A stretch of 64,000 nucleotides of DNA from Flavobacteriales bacterium (GCA_020635815.1 JACJZB010000001.1:186001-250000), one strand, 5' to 3'; shown: positions 9,391 through 18,729, numbered from the stretch's first letter. Notes: generated by a model not told the origin, from the sequence alone. Translations and numbers: made by a program.

Positions 9391-11129
9391 AATTGACGCA
9401 ACCATTTTTTACATACTGTATTCATTTCTTTACTCTCTTTTAAAATGTAATAATAAGTGTTGCCTCTTTCCTTTAATGGAAATTCTATAGTTTGAATAAT
9501 TTCATCTCTACTAATTAGTACTGAAACATTATCGCCTACATTTTTAGTTTCAATAAAATCGATAAGGTTATCATTAACTCTATAACCATTTATAGCAATA
9601 ATTTCATCATTTACATTTAGTCCGCCATCATAAGCAGAACTATTACGAGTTACACTTTTTATAATATTGTTAGATAAACGCACACCAAAACTTGGTTTTT
9701 GATTGAGTACTGTTTCTATTTTAAATCCGGCATAGCCAAAAATAGTAGGATAATCAAAAGTTTCAACACCATATATATAGTTTTTGAAAAAATCCGTTAG
9801 GTCTAAGCCAGAAACAGTTTCAATTGCTTTTTTAATTTCTGGTGAAGTAAAGCCTCGCTGTTCTTTTTTGTAGTATTCATTATATAAATATTTCATTACA
9901 TCATCTAATGTTTTTTCACCTTTAGTTGCATTAATAATTTTTAAATCGAGCATATTAGCTATAACAGAACCTTTAGTGTAATAAGAAATAGTGGTGTTAT
10001 AGCTGTTTTCAGTTGGTCGGTAAGCTTTAATCCATGCATCAAAACTTGCATCAGCAACTGGTTGCACCTTATTTCCTGGCTGATTTTCAATATTGTTTAT
10101 TGAGCCTTTAAATTTCCCAATGATTTCGTCTTCTGAGTAGATTCCTGCTCTATACAATAATAGTTCATCATAGTAGCTTGTAAAACCTTCCATTACCCAA
10201 AGTAAGTCGGTATAGTTTTCATTATTATAATCAAAAGGGCCAAGTTCAATAGGACGTATTCTTTTTACATTCCATAAATGAAAATACTCATGAGCAACCA
10301 AACTTAAAAATCCTTTATAGCTGTCTTCGTCATAAGTCCATCGGTTCACTTGTAAGGTTGTTGAGCTTAAATGTTCTAAACCGCCGCTACCATTTGTTAA
10401 GTTGTGTATTATAAAAGTATATTCTTTGTTTGGATTTTCTCCAAAAACATCAGTAGCGGCCTGTGTAACTTTAGCCATATCTATTTTAAGTTTTTCGATG
10501 TCGTAATTTCCTTCACCATACATAGCAACATGGTGTAAAACTCCTGCAGAAGTAAAATCGAAAGTAATGTGATTACCTATTTCAACAGGAGAATCAACTA
10601 AAATGTCATAATTAGGAGCTGTATATTTAAAATCACCAACTTTAGTTAAGGAAGTACTTACTTTTTTCCAATCCTTAAAAGGAATAATTTCAAGAGAGAT
10701 AGGATTGTTTTTTAACTCCTCAATAAACATAAAAATGCTAGTTCCATTAAAATAACCATGAGAAGCATCTAAAAAACTTGTTCTAACACTCATTTCAAAA
10801 GCATAAACCGAGTAGCTTATACTTATGTTTTTAGCATTTTTACTATGTATTCTCCACGTGTTTTTATCTACTTTTTCAGTTTGTAGTTCTTTGTTATTTC
10901 CTTTTGCAGATAAATCTTCAACACTTTTAGCAAATTCTCTAACAAGATAAGAACCTGGAGCCCAAACAGGCATTTTTATGTCAACATATTCTTTTTCAAA
11001 ATCAGAAATTTCCATTTTTACTTGAAAGTAGTGAGTATGTGGTTCTGGCATTGAAACTTCGTAATTTATTTCTGAACCAGAAATGAAACTTAAAGTGAAG
11101 AAAGAGAGTATAAATAGTGTTATTTTCAT
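9387..11129 (-). CDS. M61 family metallopeptidase with PDZ domain
   Basis: A 580-aa secreted zinc peptidase of the glycyl-aminopeptidase family M61. It has a signal peptide (residues 1-18), an N-terminal M61_N beta domain, and a catalytic domain with HEYFH (His280, Glu281, His284) and the likely third zinc ligand Glu314 in EGFTSYYDE. A PDZ domain at about 470-550 (SAYDGGLNVNDEIIAINGY) would bind C-terminal peptide ends. All catalytic residues are intact. It heads the leftward cluster and is translationally coupled to folA by an ATGA overlap. Likely periplasmic or outer-membrane-associated; no natural substrate is known. Confidence 0.9.
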   Translation of the reverse strand: MKITLFILSFFTLSFISGSEINYEVSMPEPHTHYFQVKMEISDFEKEYVDIKMPVWAPGSYLVREFAKSVEDLSAKGNNKELQTEKVDKNTWRIHSKNAKNISISYSVYAFEMSVRTSFLDASHGYFNGTSIFMFIEELKNNPISLEIIPFKDWKKVSTSLTKVGDFKYTAPNYDILVDSPVEIGNHITFDFTSAGVLHHVAMYGEGNYDIEKLKIDMAKVTQAATDVFGENPNKEYTFIIHNLTNGSGGLEHLSSTTLQVNRWTYDEDSYKGFLSLVAHEYFHLWNVKRIRPIELGPFDYNNENYTDLLWVMEGFTSYYDELLLYRAGIYSEDEIIGKFKGSINNIENQPGNKVQPVADASFDAWIKAYRPTENSYNTTISYYTKGSVIANMLDLKIINATKGEKTLDDVMKYLYNEYYKKEQRGFTSPEIKKAIETVSGLDLTDFFKNYIYGVETFDYPTIFGYAGFKIETVLNQKPSFGVRLSNNIIKSVTRNSSAYDGGLNVNDEIIAINGYRVNDNLIDFIETKNVGDNVSVLISRDEIIQTIEFPLKERGNTYYYILKESKEMNTVCKKWLRQL

Positions 11130-11270
11130 AATAGATATCTTAATAAATGTTAAATGTAAAGGTAATCAATAATAATTAGTGAATAATTATGTTATTGAAT
11201 ATGATGACCGAAAATTAATTTTTAATCAGAAGATTTTTTATTAATTTAATAACCTTAAAAGAAACTAATT

Positions 11271-11462
11271 ATGGCTAAGAATATGTTAGAATACTCGAAA
11301 GAATTATTAAGAAAAGTTAGCTTTGATGTGAAATTGTTTAAAAAAGAATTGGCTAAAGCTTATCAACACCTGATGGAAGAAGAAGTAGAAGAGCTTAAAA
11401 AATGGGTAATTACCAATTTTGGAACACAATATTATTTAAATCCTATTTATGTTATAAAGTAA
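11271..11462 (+). CDS. Small conserved hypothetical protein
   Basis: A 63-aa, Lys/Glu-rich protein predicted to be mostly helical (ELLRKVSFDVKLFKKELAKA, EEEVEELKKW). The size and pattern resemble a small protein I recall being common in Bacteroidota genomes as a hypothetical, so I take it as real. A leader of about 100 bases separates it from the divergent M61 gene. No signal peptide or membrane segment. Function unknown. Confidence 0.65.
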   Translation: MAKNMLEYSKELLRKVSFDVKLFKKELAKAYQHLMEEEVEELKKWVITNFGTQYYLNPIYVIK

Positions 11463-11644
11463 AGAGCTAAGCAAAAGAATTTAATTCATAAGAATAATTC
11501 TAAAAGCATCATTTTTTTGATAACACACCCTTTGTTTCTTATCTTGATAGTTATCGGGAGGAAGTAAGATGTTAAACTTTTAGAACTCCCTATAATTAAA
11601 TTGACTAATATTTCTTAAATATATTGTTGTAAAAAAAACATAAG

Positions 11645-11661
11645 GCCAGCTAATAGCTGGC
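11645..11661 (-). terminator. Possible intrinsic terminator after the thioesterase gene
   Basis: A 6-bp GC-rich stem GCCAGC / GCTGGC with loop TAATA lies 3 bases beyond the thioesterase stop. On the minus strand it is followed, after a short interruption, by T8 (11632-11639). The T-tract is displaced by a few bases, so strength is uncertain. Confidence 0.55.
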
Positions 11662-11663
11662 TT

Positions 11664-12104
11664 TCATCTTTTATTAAGTTCTTTAGCAATATCTCCTTTC
11701 TCAAAAGGGTAGGCATTAAGTGTACCAATAGCTTTGGCAACAATCTCATTATGTTGATTAAATATTTCACCAGAGGTAAAAATAATTCGATTTCCTTTTT
11801 TATCAACTTTACCAATACCTTTAAGTTTGTCGCCTAAATAAGCTGGTTGATAATAGCTAATTTTAAATTCAATAGTAGAAGCCAATTTTCCTTCTTTATG
11901 GATTGCAGATAATGCAGCAACTCCAATTACAGCGTCCATAAAAGCGGCAATTACTCCACCATGAGCAGCGGTTGGAGTTGCCAAGTGTCTTTCTTCAATA
12001 GTCATTTCGTAATGAATTAAACCTTCTTCAATAATCTTTAATTCATAATGATTATCTCTTCCAAAATTATTTACTTGATTGTAAATACGAATTAAATCCT
12101 CCAT
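11664..12104 (-). CDS. PaaI-type hotdog thioesterase
   Basis: A 146-aa single-domain hotdog-fold acyl-CoA thioesterase of the PaaI/YbaW type. The signature is AAHGGVIAAFMDAVIGVAAL, where HGG and the Asp three residues after Phe-Met mark the active site of this family. C-terminal strands (KLASTIEFKISYYQPAY, IIFTSGEIFN) fit the fold. Such enzymes hydrolyse acyl- or aryl-CoA esters; the substrate is not predictable. It stands alone, divergent from the coiled-coil lipoprotein gene. Confidence 0.85.
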   Translation of the reverse strand: MEDLIRIYNQVNNFGRDNHYELKIIEEGLIHYEMTIEERHLATPTAAHGGVIAAFMDAVIGVAALSAIHKEGKLASTIEFKISYYQPAYLGDKLKGIGKVDKKGNRIIFTSGEIFNQHNEIVAKAIGTLNAYPFEKGDIAKELNKR

Positions 12105-12190
12105 TAAAGTATTTGTTAAGTTATATTAAAAAATAAAGCAAGTGTATTATAATGTTTGCTAACTTAGTATGTAAAATTAAAACTTTAAAA

Positions 12191-13051
12191 ATGAACTTAA
12201 ACAAATTAAAACCAATAGCACTAATTTTTATTGCAACATTATTTTTTGCTTGTAATTCAGACGAACTTGAAAATAAGATTGCAGAGTTAGAACAGCAAAA
12301 TCATGAATTACAAGGTGGTTCAACAGCTAAAGATGGACAGATTGAAGAGTACATGAAATCGATGAATGAGATTTACGACAATCTTGCAGTGATAAAAGAG
12401 AAAGAAAACTTAATCAATACCAATATTGATATGAGTAGTGGTGAGATTAATGAAAGTATGAAGAATAAGATTGTTGAGGATATTACATTAATTAATTCGC
12501 TGTTAGAAGACAATAAGAAGAAGATGGCAAACTTAAATTCGAAATTAAAAAAATCGAATTTAAAAGTAGTGGAGTTAGAAAAGATGATCCAGAACTTAAT
12601 GCAGCAAATAGAAGATAAAGATGCTGAAATAGGAACTTTACAAAATCAATTAGCAAGTGCTAATGCTCAACTTAAAGTTTTGTTTGAAGAGTACAATAAT
12701 CGTATAGAGGAGCTTGGAGAGCAAACAGACAAGTTAAACACAGCTTATTATTGCTATGGAACATCTAAAGAATTAAAAGAAAAAGGGGTAGTTACTAAAG
12801 AGGGCGGTTTTATTGGTTTAGGTAAAACAACTAAATTATCAGAAGATTTTAATAAAGAATATTTTACTCAAATTGATGTTACATTAATTCAGCAAATTGA
12901 TTTAATGGCAAAGAAAGCCAAACTAATAACTAATCATCCAGCTGATTCATACAAATTAGAAAGTACTGATGAAATGGTTGAAAAGTTGGTGATTTTAGAT
13001 GCAGAAAAATTTTGGTCGGCATCAAAATACTTGGTAATCGTGGTTGAGTAA
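12191..13051 (+). CDS. Coiled-coil lipoprotein of unknown function
   Basis: A 286-aa protein with a lipoprotein signal ending in the lipobox FFAC (start ATG at 12191; an upstream ATG at 12152 would place 13 extra residues before the signal). Residues about 25-190 form a long heptad-type coiled coil (ELENKIAELEQQNHELQ, QQIEDKDAEIGTLQNQLASA). The last ~90 residues contain a short globular part (ELKEKGVVTKEGGFIGLG). Homologues in Bacteroidota are usually called hypothetical lipoproteins. It may act as a spacer or scaffold in the envelope, but this is inference. Confidence 0.8.
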   Translation: MNLNKLKPIALIFIATLFFACNSDELENKIAELEQQNHELQGGSTAKDGQIEEYMKSMNEIYDNLAVIKEKENLINTNIDMSSGEINESMKNKIVEDITLINSLLEDNKKKMANLNSKLKKSNLKVVELEKMIQNLMQQIEDKDAEIGTLQNQLASANAQLKVLFEEYNNRIEELGEQTDKLNTAYYCYGTSKELKEKGVVTKEGGFIGLGKTTKLSEDFNKEYFTQIDVTLIQQIDLMAKKAKLITNHPADSYKLESTDEMVEKLVILDAEKFWSASKYLVIVVE

Positions 13052-13070
13052 ACTTTTAGAAACAATAATA

Positions 13071-13105
13071 AAAAAAACTCCCAAGTAACACTTGGGAGTT
13101 TTTTT
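13071..13105. terminator. Bidirectional intrinsic terminator
   Basis: A perfect 9-bp stem ACTCCCAAG / CTTGGGAGT (13077-13099, loop TAACA) is flanked by an A-run on the left and T7 on the right. It serves the convergent lipoprotein gene and the SpoIIE phosphatase operon. Confidence 0.9.
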
Positions 13106-13118
13106 ATGTCAATTTTAT

Positions 13119-15044
13119 TTAGACTTTGATGCCGACAATACAAACATCGTCTATTTGTTCAAGGTTTCCTTGCCACTCAATAAAGCTTTTATAAATGAGT
13201 TGTTTTTGCTCATCCATTGCTTTTTTATGGATGTTGATAAGCAATTGTTTAAATGCTTTATACTTATATTTTTTACCTTTTGGTCCTCCAAATTGGTCAG
13301 AAAAACCGTCAGTAAACAAATAAATACTATCGTTTCTCTCGAGTTTAATTTGCTTATTGGTAAATGGTTTGTTGTTTACAAATTTTCCAACTGGTTGTTT
13401 ATCAGACTTATATTCTTTTAGCTCTCCATTTCTAATTAAATAAATAGAATTGTTTGCACCGGCATATTCCAATTCATTATTTTTTTTATTAAAAGAACAT
13501 AATGCTATGTCCATCCCATCTTTAATATTAGAATCATTTTTTTCAAATGTTTCAATAACAATTTCTGTTACTTTATCAAGAATCTTTGCAGGAGAACTAA
13601 GGTTAAATTCTTTTACGGCTCTATTTAGTGCACTATTACAAACAACACTAACCATTGCTCCTGGTACACCATGACCAGTACAGTCGGCAACAGCAAATAA
13701 GGTCTGGTTTGGAAGTTCTAACATCCAGTAAAAATCTCCTGCTACTATGTCTTTAGGTTTGTAAAAAACAAAATTATCTGTAAACTGTTTTTTTATTACT
13801 TCATTAGATGGAAGAATTGCTGATTGAATTTGCTTAGCATATTGAATGCTATCAGTAATATCTCTATTTTTAGTTTCAATTAAAATTTTTTGCTGAGCTA
13901 GTTTTTCATTTACTTTCTTTTTAGAAAGGTTTCCTCGTACAGAGATAAAAACAATTCCTAACAATAAAACAAGGCTTAGTATTAGTGCAATTTTTTGATT
14001 TTTTTGATATTCAGCTAAAGATTCTTGTGTTTTAAGTTGCTCTTCTTTTTCTTCTATTTCATAAATTGCATTCATTTCAGCAATTTTATCAGCGGTTTCT
14101 TTATTATATACACTATCGTTGAGTGTGGTATATAAATCAAGGTAAAAAAATGCTTTATCAAACTGTTTTCTATTTTCATAAACTTGATAGATAAGCTGAT
14201 AGATTTCTGCTTGTTCTGCAACAGCTCCAATTTTTTGATTTATTTCTAGAGCTTTAAACAATGTATTTAAGGCTTCACTTTCTTTATCCGTTTTAAAAAA
14301 TAGATTACCTAAAGCTGAGAGTAAATTAGCTTGTTGTAATTGATCGTTTTGATTCTTAGCAATTATTAAAGCTTCTTCTATAAATTGTTGTGCTTTTTCA
14401 TATTCTTTTAATTCGATATATACTTCTCCAATATTTCCTTTTATTAGTGTAATTCCACCAGTATTATTTGTTTTTTCATCTAAAGCTAGAGCTTTAAAGT
14501 AATATTCTAGAGCTGTTTCATAATCAAGGCGGTCAGAATATACATTAGCCAGATTGTTGTAGCAAATAGAAATACCTATTAAGTCATCTATATCTTGATA
14601 ATAATTTAATGCTTTTATGGTATAATCAATGGATTGATCATAATTCTCTTGGTAGTAGTTAATTATTCCAATATTAATGTTGGTCGATTGCATCGACTCT
14701 TCATCACCAATATCTTTATAATAATCTAACATTTTATAGTTAATTTCTTGTGCTTCAGAATACCTTCCTAAGTAATCGTTTGCATCAGAAAGTAACCTAA
14801 GGCTTGTTATATAACCATGTTTATAACTAATTCTATCGGCTAAGTTATTTGCCTTTTGGGCATATTTTAAAGCCATAACGAAGTTAGTATCGATATAATC
14901 TTGAGCAATTTCTATGTAAAGGTTTACAGTTGAAGTGTCTTCAAGATGTATTTTATTTTCTAATTGGGCATTAGAAAAAACATAAAAAGGGAGTGTTAGT
15001 AATAAAAAAAAAGGGATTAAATATTTTATTTTTCTCATTACCAT
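13119..15044 (-). CDS. TPR-repeat membrane SpoIIE-type (PP2C) phosphatase, copy 1
   Basis: A 641-aa protein: signal peptide or N-terminal membrane anchor (1-25), at least five TPR units in the extracytoplasmic part (about 60-300, e.g. ISICYNNLANVYSDRLDY), one transmembrane helix (IALILSLVLLLGIVFISV), a short coiled coil, then a SpoIIE/PP2C phosphatase domain (about 400-641). Metal-binding Asp residues are seen in DIVAGDFYW, AVADCTGHGVPGA and IDDVCIVG. Family members dephosphorylate Ser/Thr, often on STAS-type anti-anti-sigma factors. None is encoded nearby. It is the last gene of a leftward operon with a paralogue two genes upstream. Confidence 0.87.
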   Translation of the reverse strand: MVMRKIKYLIPFFLLLTLPFYVFSNAQLENKIHLEDTSTVNLYIEIAQDYIDTNFVMALKYAQKANNLADRISYKHGYITSLRLLSDANDYLGRYSEAQEINYKMLDYYKDIGDEESMQSTNINIGIINYYQENYDQSIDYTIKALNYYQDIDDLIGISICYNNLANVYSDRLDYETALEYYFKALALDEKTNNTGGITLIKGNIGEVYIELKEYEKAQQFIEEALIIAKNQNDQLQQANLLSALGNLFFKTDKESEALNTLFKALEINQKIGAVAEQAEIYQLIYQVYENRKQFDKAFFYLDLYTTLNDSVYNKETADKIAEMNAIYEIEEKEEQLKTQESLAEYQKNQKIALILSLVLLLGIVFISVRGNLSKKKVNEKLAQQKILIETKNRDITDSIQYAKQIQSAILPSNEVIKKQFTDNFVFYKPKDIVAGDFYWMLELPNQTLFAVADCTGHGVPGAMVSVVCNSALNRAVKEFNLSSPAKILDKVTEIVIETFEKNDSNIKDGMDIALCSFNKKNNELEYAGANNSIYLIRNGELKEYKSDKQPVGKFVNNKPFTNKQIKLERNDSIYLFTDGFSDQFGGPKGKKYKYKAFKQLLINIHKKAMDEQKQLIYKSFIEWQGNLEQIDDVCIVGIKV

Positions 15045-15063
15045 AGAATACTAAGATAATAAT

Positions 15064-15366
15064 TTATTTGTGATAAACACTTTTTACTTCGAAACCAAGA
15101 ACTTCTGACGATTTTTCAATAAATATTAAAATCCATCTAGCCCAAATAGGGTCTGGTATATTGCCTTCAATAACAAGCCCTGAGTAAGTGATGTGGGCTT
15201 TGATGTATATATTATCATCTTCTTTCCCAAACCAATAATTACTACCATCGGGTTCCATTCCTTTCCAGTCGGGTAAAATTTTAAAAGTTTCTATTAAATC
15301 TCTCCAATCTTCTTCATGCATATCATGAGGAATATTAAAAGTAAGTTCTTGATCGTTAATTTCCAT
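15064..15366 (-). CDS. Unrecognised 100-aa protein between two phosphatases
   Basis: A small, acidic, soluble protein with many aromatics (four Trp in DWRDLIETF, DWKGM, YWFGKEDD and ARWILIF) and no signal peptide. Predicted beta strands (IYIKAHITYSGLVIEG) are followed by a C-terminal helix (WILIFIEKSSEVLGF). I do not recognise the family; it does not look like SiaC/DUF1987 or a STAS domain. It is 9 bp downstream of one SpoIIE phosphatase gene and 19 bp upstream of the other, so co-expression with both is nearly certain. A role as regulator or substrate of the phosphatases is only inferred from position. Confidence 0.7.
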   Translation of the reverse strand: MEINDQELTFNIPHDMHEEDWRDLIETFKILPDWKGMEPDGSNYWFGKEDDNIYIKAHITYSGLVIEGNIPDPIWARWILIFIEKSSEVLGFEVKSVYHK

Positions 15367-15375
15367 TGATGATAA

Positions 15376-17310
15376 TTAAAATTTAACACCTAAAATACAA
15401 ATGTCATCAACCTGTTCATGTGCTTCTTTCCATTTAAAGAAGGTCGATTTTATGGCTTCTTCTTGTTCTATAATTGGTAAAGAGCTATAAGTGATTAACA
15501 TTTGTTTAAATGCTTTGTACATAAACTTTTTTCCTTTTGGGCCGCCAAATTGATCAGCATATCCATCTGAGAATAGGTAAATAGAATCATTTTTTACTAA
15601 CTCAATATTATGATTTGTAAAAGGGTGTCTTTTCAATGATTTTCCAATGGGTTGCTTGTCTGCTTTCGTTTCAAATAATTCTCCATTTCTAATAAGATAT
15701 AGTGAATTGTTTGCACCAGCATATTCTAAAACATTTGTTTTCGTATTCCACGAACATAAAGCGATATCCATTCCATCTTTCACATCAGTTTCACTTTTTT
15801 CAAAAGTTTCAACTACAATGTCAGAAACGGCATCGAGTATTTTTGCAGGTTGCTTTATATTTAATTCACGGGTAGCTCTATTTAAAGCATTGTCGCATAC
15901 CACACTCACCATAGCACCAGGAACACCATGCCCAGTACAATCAGCAACGGCAAATAAAATGATATCATCAACTTTCTGCATCCAATAAAAATCACCAGCT
16001 ACGATATCTTTTGGAAGGTAAAAAATAAAGCTATCAGGAAAAAAATTATTGATTAAACTAATTGGTGGTAAAATGGCATTTTGTATTCTTTTGGCATAAG
16101 CAATACTGCTTGTTATTTCTTTATTTTTTACTTCTACAATTATCTTCTGTTCTTCAATTTCTTCTTTTTGAGCATTAATTTTTTGGTTTAATTTTTTAGC
16201 ACGGAAAAAAATATAGGAAACAAAAACAATTAATAAAAGACAAAGAATCACAACAAAAATAAGTGTAGTAATTTTTGATTTTGCTTCACTATGATGAAGT
16301 TGTTCTTCTTTTAAACTTAGTTGTTGTTTAGTAATTACTTTTTCTTTTTCGGCAAGTTTTAGTTGGTTTTCAAATTGATTTATTCTATTAATCTTCTCTA
16401 CATTGTATATTTCATCACTTATAGAATCGTTTTTTAATTTAGTTAAATAGGCTTTTTTAAAGTCATTTTTTGATTCATAAATCAATATTAATTCGTCATA
16501 GGCTTCATTTAGTTCATAAATCAGATTATTTTTTTTTGCTAATACAATACTTTTATTAATATAATTAAAAGCAATATCATATTCTTTTTTCTTTCGATGA
16601 GGTATTGATATTAATGTAAGAGCAGTTACTTTACTGTCGGTTAATTTCTCTTGTTCGGCAAAAGTTATCGCTTTTTTAAAATTGATAATGGCATTATTGT
16701 AATCACCAGTTTCGGTATAATAATTCCCGAAATTTTGATAGAAAAAATACCGGTCTTTATTGGTCATTTTTGTTTCATAGAAAAACAACTGATTTAATGT
16801 AGTGTAAGCAGAATCAAATAATTTGAAGTTCAAGAAAATAAAGGAACGATTTGTTAATGTTGCTATTTGTCCTTCTAAATTTTTGGCTTTTTTGTAAAAA
16901 TCAAAAGCTTTTTGATTGTATTCTATTGCATTAGTAATTTCTCTAATTTTATTGGCAATGATACTCTTCATAGAGTAGCATTTAGCAATAAGTGAAAGTT
17001 CACCTTTAGCTTCAAAAACAGGAATAATTTTATTTAATATTTCGCTAGCTTCTTCAAATTTTGCTTTAAGTGTTAAGTAACGTGTTTTACAAAGCTCGGT
17101 TTTTGCAAGCAACAACTCATCGTTAGTTGTTTTCTTTAGTTCTAGCTCAATTGATTTACACAGTTGAAATGACGAGTCGGGATTTGATAAATAGATTTGA
17201 TTTGCTTGCTTAATTTGCTCTTCAAAATTTTGAGCAGCAATAATATTAACTAAAAACAGAGCAAAAAACAGAAAAATAAATGCGAAAGATCTGATAAAAT
17301 TATTTTTCAT
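15376..17310 (-). CDS. TPR-repeat membrane SpoIIE-type (PP2C) phosphatase, copy 2
   Basis: A 644-aa paralogue of the phosphatase at 13119-15044, with the same order: signal peptide (1-25), degenerate TPRs (about 70-300), one membrane helix (near residues 343-365), a coiled coil, and a SpoIIE/PP2C domain. The catalytic halves are closely similar (shared DIVAGDFYWM, FAVADCTGHGVPGAMVSVVC, KDGMDIALCS, SDQFGGPKGKK-type motifs), while the sensor halves differ strongly. Metal-binding Asp residues are intact. This suggests duplication followed by change in sensed input. Its start overlaps the end of the Cys-rich lipoprotein gene by 11 bases. Confidence 0.87.
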   Translation of the reverse strand: MKNNFIRSFAFIFLFFALFLVNIIAAQNFEEQIKQANQIYLSNPDSSFQLCKSIELELKKTTNDELLLAKTELCKTRYLTLKAKFEEASEILNKIIPVFEAKGELSLIAKCYSMKSIIANKIREITNAIEYNQKAFDFYKKAKNLEGQIATLTNRSFIFLNFKLFDSAYTTLNQLFFYETKMTNKDRYFFYQNFGNYYTETGDYNNAIINFKKAITFAEQEKLTDSKVTALTLISIPHRKKKEYDIAFNYINKSIVLAKKNNLIYELNEAYDELILIYESKNDFKKAYLTKLKNDSISDEIYNVEKINRINQFENQLKLAEKEKVITKQQLSLKEEQLHHSEAKSKITTLIFVVILCLLLIVFVSYIFFRAKKLNQKINAQKEEIEEQKIIVEVKNKEITSSIAYAKRIQNAILPPISLINNFFPDSFIFYLPKDIVAGDFYWMQKVDDIILFAVADCTGHGVPGAMVSVVCDNALNRATRELNIKQPAKILDAVSDIVVETFEKSETDVKDGMDIALCSWNTKTNVLEYAGANNSLYLIRNGELFETKADKQPIGKSLKRHPFTNHNIELVKNDSIYLFSDGYADQFGGPKGKKFMYKAFKQMLITYSSLPIIEQEEAIKSTFFKWKEAHEQVDDICILGVKF

Positions 17311-17581
17311 CTTCCGGCTCCTTTCTCCATGATTCGCATCTTACCTCTAGATCACATAAATTAGAACTATTTCTACTCATTTCATAAGCTTTTAATTGAG
17401 CTTCTTCTTCTAATCTTGTATTCTCACTGCCACAACCTTCATTTTTAAACAAAATTTCATTGGTTTGTCTATTTATTAATTCACATCTTTTACATTGATT
17501 AGGTAGAACAGTGCCATTAAATATTTGAGCACATGATGATAGGCCTAAAATTAAAATTGTGGCAAATGTTAGTTTTTTCAT
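17300..17581 (-). CDS. Small Cys-rich lipoprotein
   Basis: A 93-aa lipoprotein with signal MKKLTFATILILGLSSCAQ (lipobox LSSC). I choose the ATG at 17581 because residues before it in the longer reading (to 17656) are not signal-like. The mature part has five further Cys (NQCKRCELI, NEGCGSE, NLCDLEVRCES), suggesting disulfides or metal binding. No family recognised. It is the first gene of the four-gene leftward operon and overlaps the downstream phosphatase gene by 11 bases, so expression is coupled. Confidence 0.7.
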   Translation of the reverse strand: MKKLTFATILILGLSSCAQIFNGTVLPNQCKRCELINRQTNEILFKNEGCGSENTRLEEEAQLKAYEMSRNSSNLCDLEVRCESWRKEPEDEK

Positions 17582-17732
17582 AGTTAAATTATAAAACTGA
17601 TTTAGCAATGTACTAATTTTTGTTAAAGATAATTTTTTGACAACTAAAATCCTCAATTAAATAAGGCTTATTTTCAGAAAAATATTCGTGATATATTGAT
17701 TTATTTGTATTTTAGTTCAAAATATTTTTTTG

Positions 17733-18248
17733 ATGAAACGAATAGTAAGAACAAGTTTATTTTTTATTCCAGTTATTTTATTTTCTGCATTCTCAAATAT
17801 GTTGTCTATTAATCCAAGTGTCTTAGATGCTAGTGGATATGTATTGGAAGATGATAAAAAGGTTGAGGGTGCAATTGTTAAACTATATCAGGATAATTTA
17901 ATAGTTGACAAACTAAGCACAAAGAAGAATGGGAGGTTTCGGTTTATACTGTTTAGTAATAGTGAATATATGATTGAAATTAATAAAACAAACTGTGTAC
18001 CTGAACGTGTTTATTTATCAACCAAAAATGCTGGTGATTTAGCAGATAAGTATTATTTTGAGTTTGTGGTTGATTTAATGAAGTTGAAAGAGTTTGAAGG
18101 GGTAGATGTTTCTAATTTAGATTTTCCAACTGCAATAATTAGCTATGACGCAGATGCAGATGAATATGTACATGATAAAATGTATAGTAAAAGTGTAAGA
18201 GCTGATTTAAGAAGAATGAAAGAAGAAAAAGATGCTCTTAATAAATAG
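17733..18248 (+). CDS. Secreted protein with carboxypeptidase-regulatory-like domain
   Basis: A 171-aa exported protein. A signal peptide of about 25-30 residues is followed by a beta-sandwich of the CarboxypepD_reg/CnaB type (ASGYVLEDDKKVEGAIVKLY, KNGRFRFILFSNSEYMIEI). The C-terminal 70 residues are charged and helical (SVRADLRRMKEEKDALNK). Known context: such domains occur in the periplasm as accessory modules. Function unknown. The ATG at 17733 is chosen over an in-frame TTG three bases earlier. Confidence 0.75.
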   Translation: MKRIVRTSLFFIPVILFSAFSNMLSINPSVLDASGYVLEDDKKVEGAIVKLYQDNLIVDKLSTKKNGRFRFILFSNSEYMIEINKTNCVPERVYLSTKNAGDLADKYYFEFVVDLMKLKEFEGVDVSNLDFPTAIISYDADADEYVHDKMYSKSVRADLRRMKEEKDALNK

Positions 18249-18284
18249 AACTAGAGAAAAAGTCTAAAATGTTTATGACAAAAA

Positions 18285-18317
18285 GAAAGCCTCAACACAT
18301 GTTGAGGCTTTCTTTTT
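18285..18317. terminator. Bidirectional intrinsic terminator
   Basis: A perfect 12-bp stem GAAAGCCTCAAC / GTTGAGGCTTTC with loop ACAT is followed by T5 on the plus strand, with an A-run on the left. It separates the secreted protein gene from rplS. Confidence 0.88.
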
Positions 18318-18332
18318 ACATAATTTATACAA

Positions 18333-18692
18333 TTACTTTTTAGCAACTCTTTTTCTTTCCTTAATTCTAGCAGATTTACCAGTTCTTTCTCTAAGGTAAT
18401 AAATTCTAGCTCTTCTAACACTACCGTGTTTAACGATTTCAATTTTATCAATAAATGGAGAAGCTAAAGGAATAATTCTTTCTACTCCAATGTTACCAGA
18501 CATTTTTCTAATTGTAAAAGTTTCGTTAGCTCCAGAATTTCTTCTTTGAATAACTACACCTTGAAATTGCTGAATTCTTTCTTTGTTTCCTTCTTTAATT
18601 TTATAAGATACAATAATTGTATCACCGGCTCCAAACGTTGGAAATTCGTTTACTGGAGATAAGTCGTTTTCTACTAATTTAATCGCGTCCAT
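18333..18692 (-). CDS. rplS: 50S ribosomal protein L19
   Basis: A 119-aa ribosomal protein L19, which sits at the interface of the 30S and 50S subunits. Diagnostic stretches are GDTIIVSYKIKEGNKERIQ, QFQGVVIQRRNSG, FTIRKMSGNIGVERIIPL and the C-terminal RRARIYYLRERTGKSARIKE. Length is normal. It stands alone here, not with rpsP-rimM-trmD, which is common in Bacteroidota. A strong consensus promoter lies upstream (18760-18730). Confidence 0.97.
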   Translation of the reverse strand: MDAIKLVENDLSPVNEFPTFGAGDTIIVSYKIKEGNKERIQQFQGVVIQRRNSGANETFTIRKMSGNIGVERIIPLASPFIDKIEIVKHGSVRRARIYYLRERTGKSARIKERKRVAKK

Positions 18693-18729
18693 GCTTCGTT
18701 TTATTAATTTTTTCCCTCGAAAAGGGCTG

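Noticed and set aside
11521..11580. GATAGTTATCGGGAGG stretch as possible repeat or small RNA
   Set aside because: No second half of a palindrome, no terminator with proper T-tract and no second copy seen in the window.
11615..11815. 66-codon frame overlapping the thioesterase gene
   Set aside because: Shadow in another frame of a well-supported hotdog gene, no own start signal.
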